Origin: an uncultured Pseudomonadota bacterium
GTDB lineage: Bacteria; Pseudomonadota; Gammaproteobacteria; Steroidobacterales; Steroidobacteraceae
Length of the DNA stretch: 37,053 nucleotides
Reading direction: 5' to 3'
Assembly: GCA_903908825.1 (NCBI GenBank)
Contig: CAIVTJ010000027.1
Coordinates: 1 to 37,053, forward strand
In this document: positions 9,971-18,291 of the stretch, piece after piece
Layout: each line of letters begins with the position of its first letter
Position numbering within the stretch: position 1 is the stretch's first letter
The notes under the pieces: generated by a model
Told to the model about the DNA's origin: nothing
Database searches by the model: none
What the model saw: the letters and a program-made list of their open reading frames with translations, nothing else
Translations under genes and position numbers: made by a program

Positions 9971-12499
9971 GTGCGCCGTAATCTCGTCCACTTGGCCGTC
10001 CTGGCACTGCTGCTGCCGGGTGCGGCGCTGGCGCTGGGTTTGGGCGAGATACGCCTGCGTTCGGCTCTCAATGCGCCGCTAGACGCCGAAATCGACCTGC
10101 TGGGGGCCACCCCCGAAGAGCTGGCGGGTTTGCAGCCGCGCTTGGCCTCGCGGGACACCTTCGCCCGCTACGGCATCGATTACCCGGCTTATCTGTCCAA
10201 TATTTCTCTGCGCGTTGTGCGCTTGGCCGACGGTCGCAATGTAGTGCAACTGCGTTCAACGGCGCCTATCACCGAGCCGTTCGCCACGGTGCTGGTCGAG
10301 GCGGTGTGGCCGCGCGGGCGCTTTATCCGCGAATATTCTGTGCTGCTCGATCCGCCGGTGTTTGCGCCGGCGGTGGCGGCAGCGCCGGTGCCCGTGGCGG
10401 CGCCGGTGGTCAGCGAAGCACCGCGCACCGCACAGGCTCCGTCGCCGGCTGCTGTGCCCCGTCCAGCCGGACCGGCACCGGAAGCCGGCGTCACCGCCAA
10501 TCCGGCGGCCGGTACTTATCAAGTGCGTCGTGGCGATACCGTATCGCGCATCGCCTCGGGCCTGGTGGGCGAGACCAGTAACCGGGTCAATCAGGCGGTG
10601 GTGGCCATCTATCAGGGCAATACCGCCGCGTTTGACGGCAACGTCAATCTGCTGCGCTCTGGCGCCATCCTGCGCCTGCCTGATGCGGCTGCTATCTCGG
10701 CCATCGATGCCAATCAGGCGCTGCTCGAACTGCGCCGCCAGACGGCCCAATGGCGGGGCGATGCACCCGCTGCCGTGACAGAACCACGCCTCAAATTAGT
10801 GCCCCCCGCAGCACCCGCCGGGCAGCCTCCCGGCACCATAGCCCCCGCTGCCAACGCCAATCTCGAAAGCCGGATTGCCGCGCTCGAGTCGCAGTTGGCC
10901 GAGTCGCGCCGCTTGCTCGAGTTGCGCAATGCCGAATTGGCGGCCGCGCAGGCCGCAGCGCAGCGGGCCGCACCCCCGGCCACGGCCGCACCGGTCGAAC
11001 CTGCCCCTGTCCAGCCAACCCCGCCAGCCGCTTCGGCTCCCGTCGTACCTGCGCCGGTCGTAGCGCCCAAGCCTGTTGTCCCGGCTGCCGCTGCGCCGTC
11101 ACCTACACGTCAGCCGGGCCCGCTGACCGAATTCATCAAAGACTATGGCGTGGTCAGCGTGGCCGTGGCCGCCTTGCTGGTGTTGCTCGGCTTGCTGGCG
11201 GTGCGCCGCATCCGTGCGCAGCGTGCCGAGTCCGAGCTGCTGGATGATGCCGCTGGCGATGACCAACTCAACGCCGACCGCTATCGTCGCCTCGAATCCA
11301 ATACCCAGCCGCTGCGCTCGCCGAACATCGCCAATATCGATAACGCCGATCCGTCGTTCCTGGTCGAAGAAACCGCACACCAGTTGCCGGCGCAAGAGCC
11401 GGCGCGGCCGGTGCGTCAGGTGGTTCCGGCCGCTACTCCGGTGTCGCCGGTGGCCAGCCCTGCCACCGACCTGGCTGGCGACGCGCTGCAAGAGGCCGAT
11501 CTGTACATGGCTTACGGCCTGTTCGATCAGGCGGCGGTCATGCTGCGCAAGAGCTTGTCCCATGAGCCCGCGCGCCGCGATCTGTGGCTCAAACTGCTTG
11601 AAGTCTGCTTTGTCTGGGGCAATAAAGACGCCTTCTGCGAGGCCGCCCGTGAGGTCGCTAAAACCCGTTCCGAGTCGACTGCCGCCGAGTGGGATCAGAT
11701 CCTCATCATGGGCCGGCAGCTGGCGCCCGAAGATCCGCTCTTTGCAGGTGCCGTGTCGGCTGCGGCCAGCAGCGGTGCGGTAGACCTGAACCTCGAAGGC
11801 GGCTATGCCCGCGTCGATTTCGACATGTTTGGTCAGACGCAGGTCGATCCCCAGGCGCAGGCGGTCGATCTGGACTTCAGCGATGTGTTCGGCGACAAAG
11901 ATACCGAAGCCACTATCGTCAGCGACGAATCGCTGGACTTCCAGTTCGATGACCCGCAGCGCGGCTCTGATCTACTGCCCGAAGACACGATCACCAATCT
12001 CCAGCCCGTGCAGGCGCTGCGCCAAGACCTGGCCATCGCGCTCGACGACGACGACCTTGCGGGTGGTGCGGAACATCTCGACCGCACCGCCGAACTGGCT
12101 ATCGATGATCTGGACTTGGGCAACGTCGATCCCACCGACTCGCAGCGCATCGACGACTCGCGAATCGCCCGCGCGCTCGAATCTAACGTTGATCTGCTCG
12201 AAGCCGAGCTGCCGCCTATCTCCGACATCACAGGTGCCTGGGAGCTGCCGGCTGCGCCGGCACCGGTTCAGCCTGCTGTGGTCGCAACCGTGGCGGCGGT
12301 CGAGCCTGAGCCCGCTGAACCCGAGACAGTCGACTCGGCAACTCTCAGCGAAGTCGGCACCAAGCTTGACCTGGCCCGCGCCTACATCGATATGGGCGAT
12401 CCGGAAGGCGCGCGCAGCATCATCGAAGAGGTGCTTGTGGAAGGCTCAGCGGCGCAGAAGCAGGAAGGCCAGCGTCTGCTGAGCACTATCCCGGGCTGA
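9971..12499 (+). CDS. fimV: FimV/HubP family polar hub protein
   Basis: A peptidoglycan-binding, single-pass inner membrane protein that organises the pole and is needed for type IV pilus assembly. The product is about 842 residues. Its parts are a signal peptide (HLAVLALLLPGAALA), the FimV N-terminal domain (GEIRLRSALNAPLDAEI...), a Pro/Ala-rich linker, a LysM domain around 10514-10690, a coiled-coil (AALESQLAESRRLLELRNAEL), a second Pro/Ala linker, and a transmembrane helix near 11148-11215. After that comes a long acidic cytoplasmic region and the C-terminal FimV TPR-like domain (KLDLARAYIDMGDPEGARSI). GTG at 9971 is preferred because it begins a proper signal peptide and follows AGGCGG. 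TTG at 9911 is in frame but has only a T-run upstream. The asd-fimV-truA order is conserved. The FimX-like protein is its likely functional partner. Confidence 0.93.
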   Translation: MRRNLVHLAVLALLLPGAALALGLGEIRLRSALNAPLDAEIDLLGATPEELAGLQPRLASRDTFARYGIDYPAYLSNISLRVVRLADGRNVVQLRSTAPITEPFATVLVEAVWPRGRFIREYSVLLDPPVFAPAVAAAPVPVAAPVVSEAPRTAQAPSPAAVPRPAGPAPEAGVTANPAAGTYQVRRGDTVSRIASGLVGETSNRVNQAVVAIYQGNTAAFDGNVNLLRSGAILRLPDAAAISAIDANQALLELRRQTAQWRGDAPAAVTEPRLKLVPPAAPAGQPPGTIAPAANANLESRIAALESQLAESRRLLELRNAELAAAQAAAQRAAPPATAAPVEPAPVQPTPPAASAPVVPAPVVAPKPVVPAAAAPSPTRQPGPLTEFIKDYGVVSVAVAALLVLLGLLAVRRIRAQRAESELLDDAAGDDQLNADRYRRLESNTQPLRSPNIANIDNADPSFLVEETAHQLPAQEPARPVRQVVPAATPVSPVASPATDLAGDALQEADLYMAYGLFDQAAVMLRKSLSHEPARRDLWLKLLEVCFVWGNKDAFCEAAREVAKTRSESTAAEWDQILIMGRQLAPEDPLFAGAVSAAASSGAVDLNLEGGYARVDFDMFGQTQVDPQAQAVDLDFSDVFGDKDTEATIVSDESLDFQFDDPQRGSDLLPEDTITNLQPVQALRQDLAIALDDDDLAGGAEHLDRTAELAIDDLDLGNVDPTDSQRIDDSRIARALESNVDLLEAELPPISDITGAWELPAAPAPVQPAVVATVAAVEPEPAEPETVDSATLSEVGTKLDLARAYIDMGDPEGARSIIEEVLVEGSAAQKQEGQRLLSTIPG

Positions 12500-12509
12500 T
12501 CCTAGTTTC

Positions 12510-13346
12510 ATGCCGCGCATCGCGGTCGGTATCGAGTATGACGGCGCAGCCTATGCCGGTTGGCAGTCGCAGCGCGGTCCGGCCACCATTCAGCAACATC
12601 TCGAAGCGGCCCTGTCGGTGGTCGCCGGTGACGCTGTCGCCATCGTCGGCGCCGGCCGTACCGATGCCGGTGTGCATGCGCGTGCTCAGGTGGCGCATTT
12701 CGATACGCCAGTCACGCGCACGTCGCGCTCGTGGATTTTAGGCGCCAACACCAATCTGCCCGATGACATCTCGGTACGCTGGGCCTGCGAGGTGCCCGAG
12801 CACTTTCACGCGCGCTATTCGGCGCTGTCGCGCTGTTATCGCTATTGCATCCTGAACCGGCCGTTCCGCTCGGGACTGAACCGCGGCCGCACGGCCTTTG
12901 TGTACCAACCGGTGCAGTTGCAGCCCATGCGGGAGGCGGCCGCGCATCTGATCGGCTTACACGACTTCAGTTCGTTTCGTGCCGCCGAATGCCAGGCCAA
13001 ATCACCGGTGCGCAATCTGTTTGCGCTGCGCTTGGCACAGCAGGGTGATTTCATCGTCATCGAGGTGCAGGCCAATGCGTTCCTGCAGCACATGGTGCGC
13101 AACATCGCCGGCCTGCTGCTGGCGGTAGGGCGGGGCGACCGGCCCGCCGAGTGGGCCTTGGAGGTGTTGGCAGCACGCGACCGTCGTTGCAATGCAGCAA
13201 CCGCTCCGCCGGGTGGGCTGTATTTCTGGTCCGTGCAGTACCCGCCAGTGTTCGGGCTGCCGGATGATTCCGCTATGATGCGCAGCCCGGTCGGTTGTCC
13301 GGGTGATTTTCTCGATCAGGTGGATCAGACGCATGTCATGGTTTGA
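12510..13346 (+). CDS. truA: tRNA pseudouridine(38-40) synthase
   Basis: Converts uridines 38-40 of the anticodon stem-loop to pseudouridine. The 278-residue protein carries the catalytic aspartate Asp52 in [11 protein letters not shown] and the conserved HDFSSFRA and [16 protein letters not shown] segments. The start is ATG at 12510, ten bases past the fimV stop. The C-terminus runs about 25 residues past the usual end (PPVFGLPDD...) and overlaps the accD start by 14 bp, suggesting coupled translation. In Pseudomonas trpF lies between truA and accD, and Xanthomonas also has trpB and trpA there. None of these is present here. Confidence 0.98.
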   Translation: MPRIAVGIEYDGAAYAGWQSQRGPATIQQHLEAALSVVAGDAVAIVGAGRTDAGVHARAQVAHFDTPVTRTSRSWILGANTNLPDDISVRWACEVPEHFHARYSALSRCYRYCILNRPFRSGLNRGRTAFVYQPVQLQPMREAAAHLIGLHDFSSFRAAECQAKSPVRNLFALRLAQQGDFIVIEVQANAFLQHMVRNIAGLLLAVGRGDRPAEWALEVLAARDRRCNAATAPPGGLYFWSVQYPPVFGLPDDSAMMRSPVGCPGDFLDQVDQTHVMV

Positions 13347-14193
13347 CAAAATTGTCCCTTCGCGCATCAAGACCGAGCGTCGGGTGCGTTCAGTGCCCGA
13401 GGGTATCTGGATCAAGTGCACGGCCTGCGATGCCGTGCTGTATCGCGCCGAGCTGGAGCGCAACCTGCAGGTCTGCCCCAAGTGCAGCCATCACATGCGG
13501 GTGCGGGCGCGTGACCGGCTCAACCGCTTTCTCGATCCGGGCTCGGCTACCGAGATCGGCGCGTCGGTGCAACCCGAAGACCCTTTGAAGTTCAAGGACA
13601 GCAAACGCTACAAAGACCGCCTGGTCGCTGCGCAAAAGTCCACCGGTGAAAAAGACGCGCTGGTGGTTTTCGCCGGGCAGTTGCAGGGCACGCCGGTGGT
13701 GGCCTGTGCCTTTGAGTTCAGCTTTTTGGGCGGCTCCATGGGTTCGGTGGTGGGCGAGCGCTTCCGCCGTGCCGTCGACCACTGCATCGCTAACCGTGCC
13801 GCGCTGGTGTGCTTCTCGGCTACGGGCGGCGCGCGCATGCAAGAGGCGCTGCTGTCGCTGATGCAGATGGCCAAGACCAGTTCTTCCTTGGCGCAGTTGG
13901 CGGCCGCCGGTCTGCCCTCTATCTCGGTGCTGACCGATCCGACCACCGGCGGTGTATCGGCCAGTCTGGCCATGCTGGGTGACGTCAACATCGGTGAGCC
14001 GCGCGCGCTGATCGGTTTTGCCGGTCCGCGCGTCATCGCGCAGACCGTGCGCGAGACCCTGCCCGAAGGCTTTCAGCGCAGCGAGTTCCTGCTCGACAAG
14101 GGCGCTATCGACCTGATCATCGACCGGCGTGAACTACGCGATCGCATTGGCAACATCCTGCGCTTGCTGATGCGCCTGCCCGCCGCTTCCTGA
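13333..14193 (+). CDS. accD: Acetyl-CoA carboxylase carboxyltransferase subunit beta
   Basis: The beta subunit pairs with AccA to transfer CO2 from carboxybiotin to acetyl-CoA, giving malonyl-CoA for fatty acid synthesis. The 286-residue protein has the N-terminal zinc ribbon with Cys29, Cys32, Cys48 and Cys51 (CTAC...CPKC) and the crotonase-like core with [11 protein letters not shown] and [10 protein letters not shown]. It is slightly shorter than the E. coli protein (304 aa), as is common. ATG at 13333 begins the conserved MSWFDKI; upstream in-frame codons lie inside truA. A TATGAT sequence at 13274-13279 could be a -10 element for accD-folC, but no convincing -35 goes with it. folC starts 25 bases past the stop. 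Confidence 0.98.
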   Translation: MSWFDKIVPSRIKTERRVRSVPEGIWIKCTACDAVLYRAELERNLQVCPKCSHHMRVRARDRLNRFLDPGSATEIGASVQPEDPLKFKDSKRYKDRLVAAQKSTGEKDALVVFAGQLQGTPVVACAFEFSFLGGSMGSVVGERFRRAVDHCIANRAALVCFSATGGARMQEALLSLMQMAKTSSSLAQLAAAGLPSISVLTDPTTGGVSASLAMLGDVNIGEPRALIGFAGPRVIAQTVRETLPEGFQRSEFLLDKGAIDLIIDRRELRDRIGNILRLLMRLPAAS

Positions 14194-14218
14194 GCGGGCA
14201 CTGCGCTGGCCTAACACC

Positions 14219-15489
14219 GTGTCTGAACCCGGCCTGAGCCTAGATACCTGGCTGCAAGCGCAGCAGACCGTTCATTCCAGCGGCATCGACCTGACGCTCG
14301 ATCGGGTGCGTGCGGTCGCGCAAAGCTTGGGCCTGCTGCCGCCGCGCTACAAAGTCATCACGGTGGCCGGCACCAACGGTAAGGGGTCCACAGTCGAATA
14401 CCTGACTGCCTTGCTGCATGCCGGCGGTCATCGTGTCGGGACGTTCACTTCGCCGCACCTGATCCGCTACAACGAGCGCATCCGCATCGACCGGCAGATG
14501 GCCGGCGATGAGCAGCTTATTGCAGCGTTCCAGCACATCGAAGCCGCGCGCGGCGAGATCACGCTGACCTTCTTCGAGTTCAATCTGCTGGCGGCGCTAT
14601 GGGTGTTTGAGTCCGCTGCAGTCGATGTCGCAGTGCTTGAAGTCGGTTTAGGCGGCAGGCTCGATGCGGTCAACATCGTCGATGCGGACGCCGCGATCAT
14701 CTGTTCGATCGGCTTCGATCACCGTGACTGGCTGGGCGATACGCTGGCGGCCATCGGTCGTGAGAAGGCTGGTGTGCTGCGGCCGGGCAGGCCGGCCGTT
14801 CTGGCCGACCCGCAGATCGACGCGTCGGTCGAGCAACAGGCCCTGCACATCGGCGCGCAGGTGAGTCTGGCCGGGCGCGATTATCACGTACGCCCCTGCA
14901 CCGCAGCGGCTGGCAGTTGGGACTTGCACGGGCCGGGGCTGGCGCTGACTGGCTTGCCGAGGCCCTCCTTGGCCGGCGAGGTGCAAGTGGCCAATGCGGC
15001 CGCTGCGCTGGTGGCTCTGGCGGCCTTGCAGCCGTCGCTGCTGCCCGATGCGGTGCAGATTGCGGCCGCCTTGACCTCGGTCAGCCTGCCGGGACGGTTT
15101 CAGCTGCTGCCCGGACCGGTCGAATGGATACTCGATGTTGCCCATAACGAGCCGGCGGCCCTCGTGCTGGCCGATAACCTGCGAGCCAGACCGCTGACCG
15201 GCCGCACTTTCCTGGTGACCGGCATACTCGGTGACAAAGACATTGCCGCTATCGCCGATATTTTGGCTGCGGTGACCGACCGCTGGATCCTCTGCGGCAT
15301 CAATGAGCCGCGCGGGCTTACGGCAGCGCAACTGGCACAGCGCAGCGGTCACTTTGCCGGTGCCGAGCAGGGGCTGACATTGCCGCCGGAGTGGCCTTGG
15401 CACAGCGGCTCGCGGTGCCGGGTGATCGCGTGGTGGTGTGCGGATCGTTTCTGGCTGTGGCACCGGCCATGGCAGCCCTTGGGCTATAA
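14219..15489 (+). CDS. folC: Folylpolyglutamate/dihydrofolate synthase, with apparent frameshift
   Basis: FolC makes dihydrofolate from dihydropteroate and adds glutamates to folates. The product has the ATP loop AGTNGKGST (residues 51-58), the Mur-ligase-like SPHLIRYNERI and the ligase signature LEVGLGGRLDAVN. The start is GTG at 14219. The expected C-terminus is not in the starting frame. After GAEQG (about 15373) that frame continues as unrelated Trp/Arg-rich sequence to 15658. The family ending DRVVVCGSFLAVAPAMAALGL is encoded one frame back and stops at 15487-15489. One missing G in the run at 15370-15373 (GGGG where GGGGG would restore GCT GAC ATT) explains this exactly. It is either a homopolymer sequencing error or a real truncating mutation. 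The long-frame version also overlaps the SPOR gene by 160 bp, which argues against it being natural. Confidence 0.9.
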
Positions 15490-15490
15490 T
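15485..15490 (+). promoter_or_regulatory. Candidate -10 element immediately before the SPOR gene
   Basis: A perfect TATAAT overlaps the restored folC stop codon and lies seven bases upstream of the SPOR gene's GTG start. Transcription from it would begin at or next to the start codon, giving a leaderless message; the gene has no clear Shine-Dalgarno sequence. No good -35 hexamer was found at 16-18 bp, so this is tentative. Confidence 0.3.
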
Positions 15491-15497
15491 CGACCGG

Positions 15498-16205
15498 GTG
15501 GAATCCCGTACCAAAGAACGTCTGACCGGCGCGCTGATCATCATCGCGATATTGGTCGTGCTGGTGCCGGAAATGCTCTCCGGACCCCACCCCGCTTTAA
15601 CGACCGGTCCCGCGCAGGCTCCGCAAGCGGAGGTGATCGCGCCGGTGGTCACCTATAATTTGCCCGTCGCCAATGAGCCTGCCGCCAGCGTCTCGGACCA
15701 GTCCGCGCTGATGCCGCAAGTTGCTGCTGCGGATACGCCCGCCTTGCCGCCGCCCGCGCCGGTGGTGGCCACGCCGCCGCCCGAACCCGTCGCCGCTGTC
15801 GTTGAGGCTGCGCCGGTAAAGCCGCCTGCCGCTGCCGAAAAACCGGTGTCGGGAGCCCGGGCACCCAAGCCGGTGGTGGCGGTTAACGCCGCACCGGCCG
15901 CTAAGCAGCCTGCAGTCGTCAAACCGGCCAAGCCGCTTAAGTCCGCGGATAACAAGCCGTCAGTCGCAGCGGCTGCGGCTACGCACGGGTGGACGGTGCA
16001 AGTGGGCAGCTTTGCGCAGCGTGTCAATGCCCAGCATCTGGTGCAGGACCTTAAGGCCAAAGGCTTTGCTTCGCAGGTCAGCGAAGACGCCAAAGCGCAT
16101 CTGTTTCGTGTCAAGGCAGGCCCGGTCGCTGATCGCGCCGCCGCGCAGGCCTTGCAAGCCAAATTAGTGGCTGCCGGTTATCGCGCCACGATCGCCGTGC
16201 CCTGA
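15498..16205 (+). CDS. DedD-like SPOR-domain cell division protein
   Basis: Proteins of this type bind denuded septal peptidoglycan through the SPOR domain and assist constriction. The 235-residue product has a short cytoplasmic head (ESRTKERLTG), one transmembrane helix (ALIIIAILVVLVPEML), a long Pro/Ala/Val-rich periplasmic linker and a C-terminal SPOR domain from about residue 160 (GWTVQVGSFAQRVNAQHLVQDL ...). This is the DedD layout, and the folC-dedD-cvpA-purF order matches E. coli and Pseudomonas. GTG at 15498 gives a proper charged head before the helix; the in-frame ATG at 15438 would lie inside the end of folC. The low-complexity linker means residue-level alignment is only meaningful at the two ends. 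Confidence 0.9.
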   Translation: MESRTKERLTGALIIIAILVVLVPEMLSGPHPALTTGPAQAPQAEVIAPVVTYNLPVANEPAASVSDQSALMPQVAAADTPALPPPAPVVATPPPEPVAAVVEAAPVKPPAAAEKPVSGARAPKPVVAVNAAPAAKQPAVVKPAKPLKSADNKPSVAAAAATHGWTVQVGSFAQRVNAQHLVQDLKAKGFASQVSEDAKAHLFRVKAGPVADRAAAQALQAKLVAAGYRATIAVP

Positions 16206-16266
16206 TGGGCCCGGCGGTATTCCGGTAGAATTTGCCGCGCCAAAATCGCAGGAAGGTCGCATCGTC

Positions 16267-16764
16267 ATGACGGTCTTGGATTACATCATCATCGCGCTGT
16301 TTGCCAGTTCGGCCATCGCGGGTCTGTTCAGCGGTTTTCTGCGCGGTGTGTGCTCGCTGGTCACCTGGATACTGGCGCTCTGGGGTGGCTGGCACTACGG
16401 CCACCTTATCGAGCCTTATCTGGGCGGTGACCTGGCCGACCCGCCGTTCAGCACCTGGGCCGGCAGCACGCTGGTGTTCCTGACCGTGTTGTTCGTGGGT
16501 GCGGCCATCAGCGCTATCCTCGGTTATCTGGTGCGCCTGTCGCTGTTTCGCGGCATGGATCGCTTCCTGGGTTTGCTGTTCGGTATGGCGCGCGGTGTGG
16601 TCATCGTCGGCGTGTTGGCCATCGTCTGCCAGACCGTGCGTCTGGACGGCCAACCCTGGTGGCGCCACGCACGACTGATCCCTTTGGTGCAGCAGGTTTC
16701 TCATGGTCTGCGCCTGATGGCCGGCGAGCGTCTGCCCCGCAGTTCTTTTCCGGTCGGTTTCTAG
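16267..16764 (+). CDS. cvpA: CvpA family inner membrane protein
   Basis: A polytopic inner membrane protein of the CvpA family, named for its requirement in colicin V production and linked to envelope homeostasis. Its molecular activity is not established. The 165-residue protein begins with the family hallmark (LDYIIIALFASSAIAGLFSGFLRG) and shows about four hydrophobic helices at roughly 5-30, 33-50, 68-90 and 102-122, with an amphipathic C-terminus. The start is ATG at 16267, with GGAAGG about ten bases upstream. purF follows after 15 bp; cvpA-purF is one of the most stable gene pairs in gammaproteobacteria. A TAGAAT at 16226-16231 is a possible -10 element without a good -35 partner. Confidence 0.94.
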   Translation: MTVLDYIIIALFASSAIAGLFSGFLRGVCSLVTWILALWGGWHYGHLIEPYLGGDLADPPFSTWAGSTLVFLTVLFVGAAISAILGYLVRLSLFRGMDRFLGLLFGMARGVVIVGVLAIVCQTVRLDGQPWWRHARLIPLVQQVSHGLRLMAGERLPRSSFPVGF

Positions 16765-16779
16765 TCGCGGAGACACCCT

Positions 16780-18276
16780 ATGTGCGGCATCGTTGGCATC
16801 GTCGGACGCAGCCCGGTCAATCAGCAGCTTTATGACGCACTGACCGGCTTGCAGCATCGCGGCCAGGACGCCGCCGGCATCATGACCGCCGAGGATGGCC
16901 AGCTGTTCGTCAGCAAGGGCCGCGGGCTGGTGCGCGAACTGTTCGATCAGGACGACATGGAAGCCTTGCGCGGCAATGTCGGCATCGGCCATGTGCGCTA
17001 TCCCACTGCCGGTGGTGACAGCATCTCGGAAGTGCAGCCGTTTTACGTCAATGCGCCGTATGGCATCTGCCTTGCGCACAACGGCAATCTGACCAATGCC
17101 GCTGAACTCAGTGCGGTGCTGACGCGCGAAGATCGCCGCCACCTCAACACCCGTTCGGATTCCGAAGTGCTGCTCAACGTGTTTGCCTCGGAGTTGCAAC
17201 GCGTCGGCACACCGCGCGTGACACCCGGTGACCTGTTTGCAGCGGCCAACGCGGTCTATCGCCGTTGCCGTGGGGCTTATGCCGTGGTGGCCATGATCAT
17301 CGGCCATGGCGTGTTGGGCTTTCGCGATCCGCACGGCATACGGCCGCTGGTGCTGGGGCAGCGTCGCAGCGCGCGCGGCATGGAATACATGCTGGCCTCT
17401 GAAAGCGTGGCGCTGACCATGCTGTCTTTTGAGGTGGTCCGTGATGTGGCGCCGGGCGAGGCCATCCTCATCGATGAGCAGGGCCGGCTGCATTCCAGCC
17501 AGTGCGTGGCGGTAGCCCAGCACACACCGTGCATTTTTGAGTATGTCTATTTCGCCAGGCCCGACTCGATCATCGATAACATTTCGGTGTATCGCGCGCG
17601 CATGCGCATGGGCGAAAAGCTGGCCGACAAGCTGCGCCGTGAACGCCCCGATCACGACATCGATGTCGTCATACCCATTCCCGACACCAGCCGCACCTGT
17701 GCGCTGCAGCTGGCTCAGAAGCTGGGCATCAAGTACCGCGAAGGCTTTAACAAGAACCGCTACATCGGCCGTACCTTCATCATGCCCGGTCAGGAACAGC
17801 GACAAAAATCGGTGCGCCGCAAGCTCAACGCCATCGATCTGGAGTTCCGCGGCAAGAACGTGCTGCTGGTTGATGACTCGATTGTGCGCGGCACGACCTC
17901 GGCGCAGATCATCGAGCTGGCCCGTGAGGCCGGCGCACGCAAGGTGTACTTTGCCTCCGCAGCGCCGCCGGTTCGTTACCCCTATGTCTATGGCATCGAC
18001 ATGCCGGCGGCCAGCGAATTGGTGGCTTCAGGCCGTGATGTCGCGCAGATCGCAGCGGCCATCGGTGCGGACTGGCTCATCTATCAGGACCTTGAAGATC
18101 TGGTACAGGCCTGTCGCCATGACAACGCCAGCATTACCGGGTTTGATACCTCGTGCTTCTCGGGTGAGTACGTCACCGGCGATGTCACGCCCGAATATCT
18201 GGCGCGTCTGCAGCAGGAGCGCAACGATGTTGCGCAGGTGTCGCGCCGGGATCCGCAGCTCAAGGCGGTCAGCTGA
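16780..18276 (+). CDS. purF: Amidophosphoribosyltransferase
   Basis: Catalyses the committed step of purine synthesis: PRPP plus glutamine to phosphoribosylamine. The 498-residue protein starts MCGIVGIVG. The initiator Met must be removed to expose the N-terminal nucleophile Cys2 of the class II glutaminase domain, which also shows [11 protein letters not shown] and the LAHNGNLTN loop. The phosphoribosyltransferase PRPP motif [14 protein letters not shown] lies at residues 361-374. There is no extra propeptide, as in the E. coli enzyme. A GGAG ribosome site lies in the cvpA-purF gap. No PurR-type operator was recognised upstream. In Pseudomonas purF is followed by metZ; here a protein kinase follows after 15 bp. 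Confidence 0.99.
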   Translation: MCGIVGIVGRSPVNQQLYDALTGLQHRGQDAAGIMTAEDGQLFVSKGRGLVRELFDQDDMEALRGNVGIGHVRYPTAGGDSISEVQPFYVNAPYGICLAHNGNLTNAAELSAVLTREDRRHLNTRSDSEVLLNVFASELQRVGTPRVTPGDLFAAANAVYRRCRGAYAVVAMIIGHGVLGFRDPHGIRPLVLGQRRSARGMEYMLASESVALTMLSFEVVRDVAPGEAILIDEQGRLHSSQCVAVAQHTPCIFEYVYFARPDSIIDNISVYRARMRMGEKLADKLRRERPDHDIDVVIPIPDTSRTCALQLAQKLGIKYREGFNKNRYIGRTFIMPGQEQRQKSVRRKLNAIDLEFRGKNVLLVDDSIVRGTTSAQIIELAREAGARKVYFASAAPPVRYPYVYGIDMPAASELVASGRDVAQIAAAIGADWLIYQDLEDLVQACRHDNASITGFDTSCFSGEYVTGDVTPEYLARLQQERNDVAQVSRRDPQLKAVS

Positions 18277-18291
18277 CGGCAGGAGTCGGGT

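Noticed and set aside
15370-15376. Programmed -1 frameshifting in folC
   Set aside because: The G-run has no X-XXY-YYZ heptamer and FolC is not known to use recoding; a one-base loss is simpler.
15362-15658. The natural C-terminal extension of FolC in its starting frame
   Set aside because: The residues are Trp/Arg-rich, unlike FolC, and the true ending is in the neighbouring frame. The region past 15498 is the SPOR gene.
16111-17805. A 564-codon open frame on the minus strand across cvpA and purF
   Set aside because: It is wholly antisense to two unmistakable genes; long shadow frames are expected opposite GC-rich coding sequence. The translation is His/Gln/Ala-rich and matches no family I recognise.
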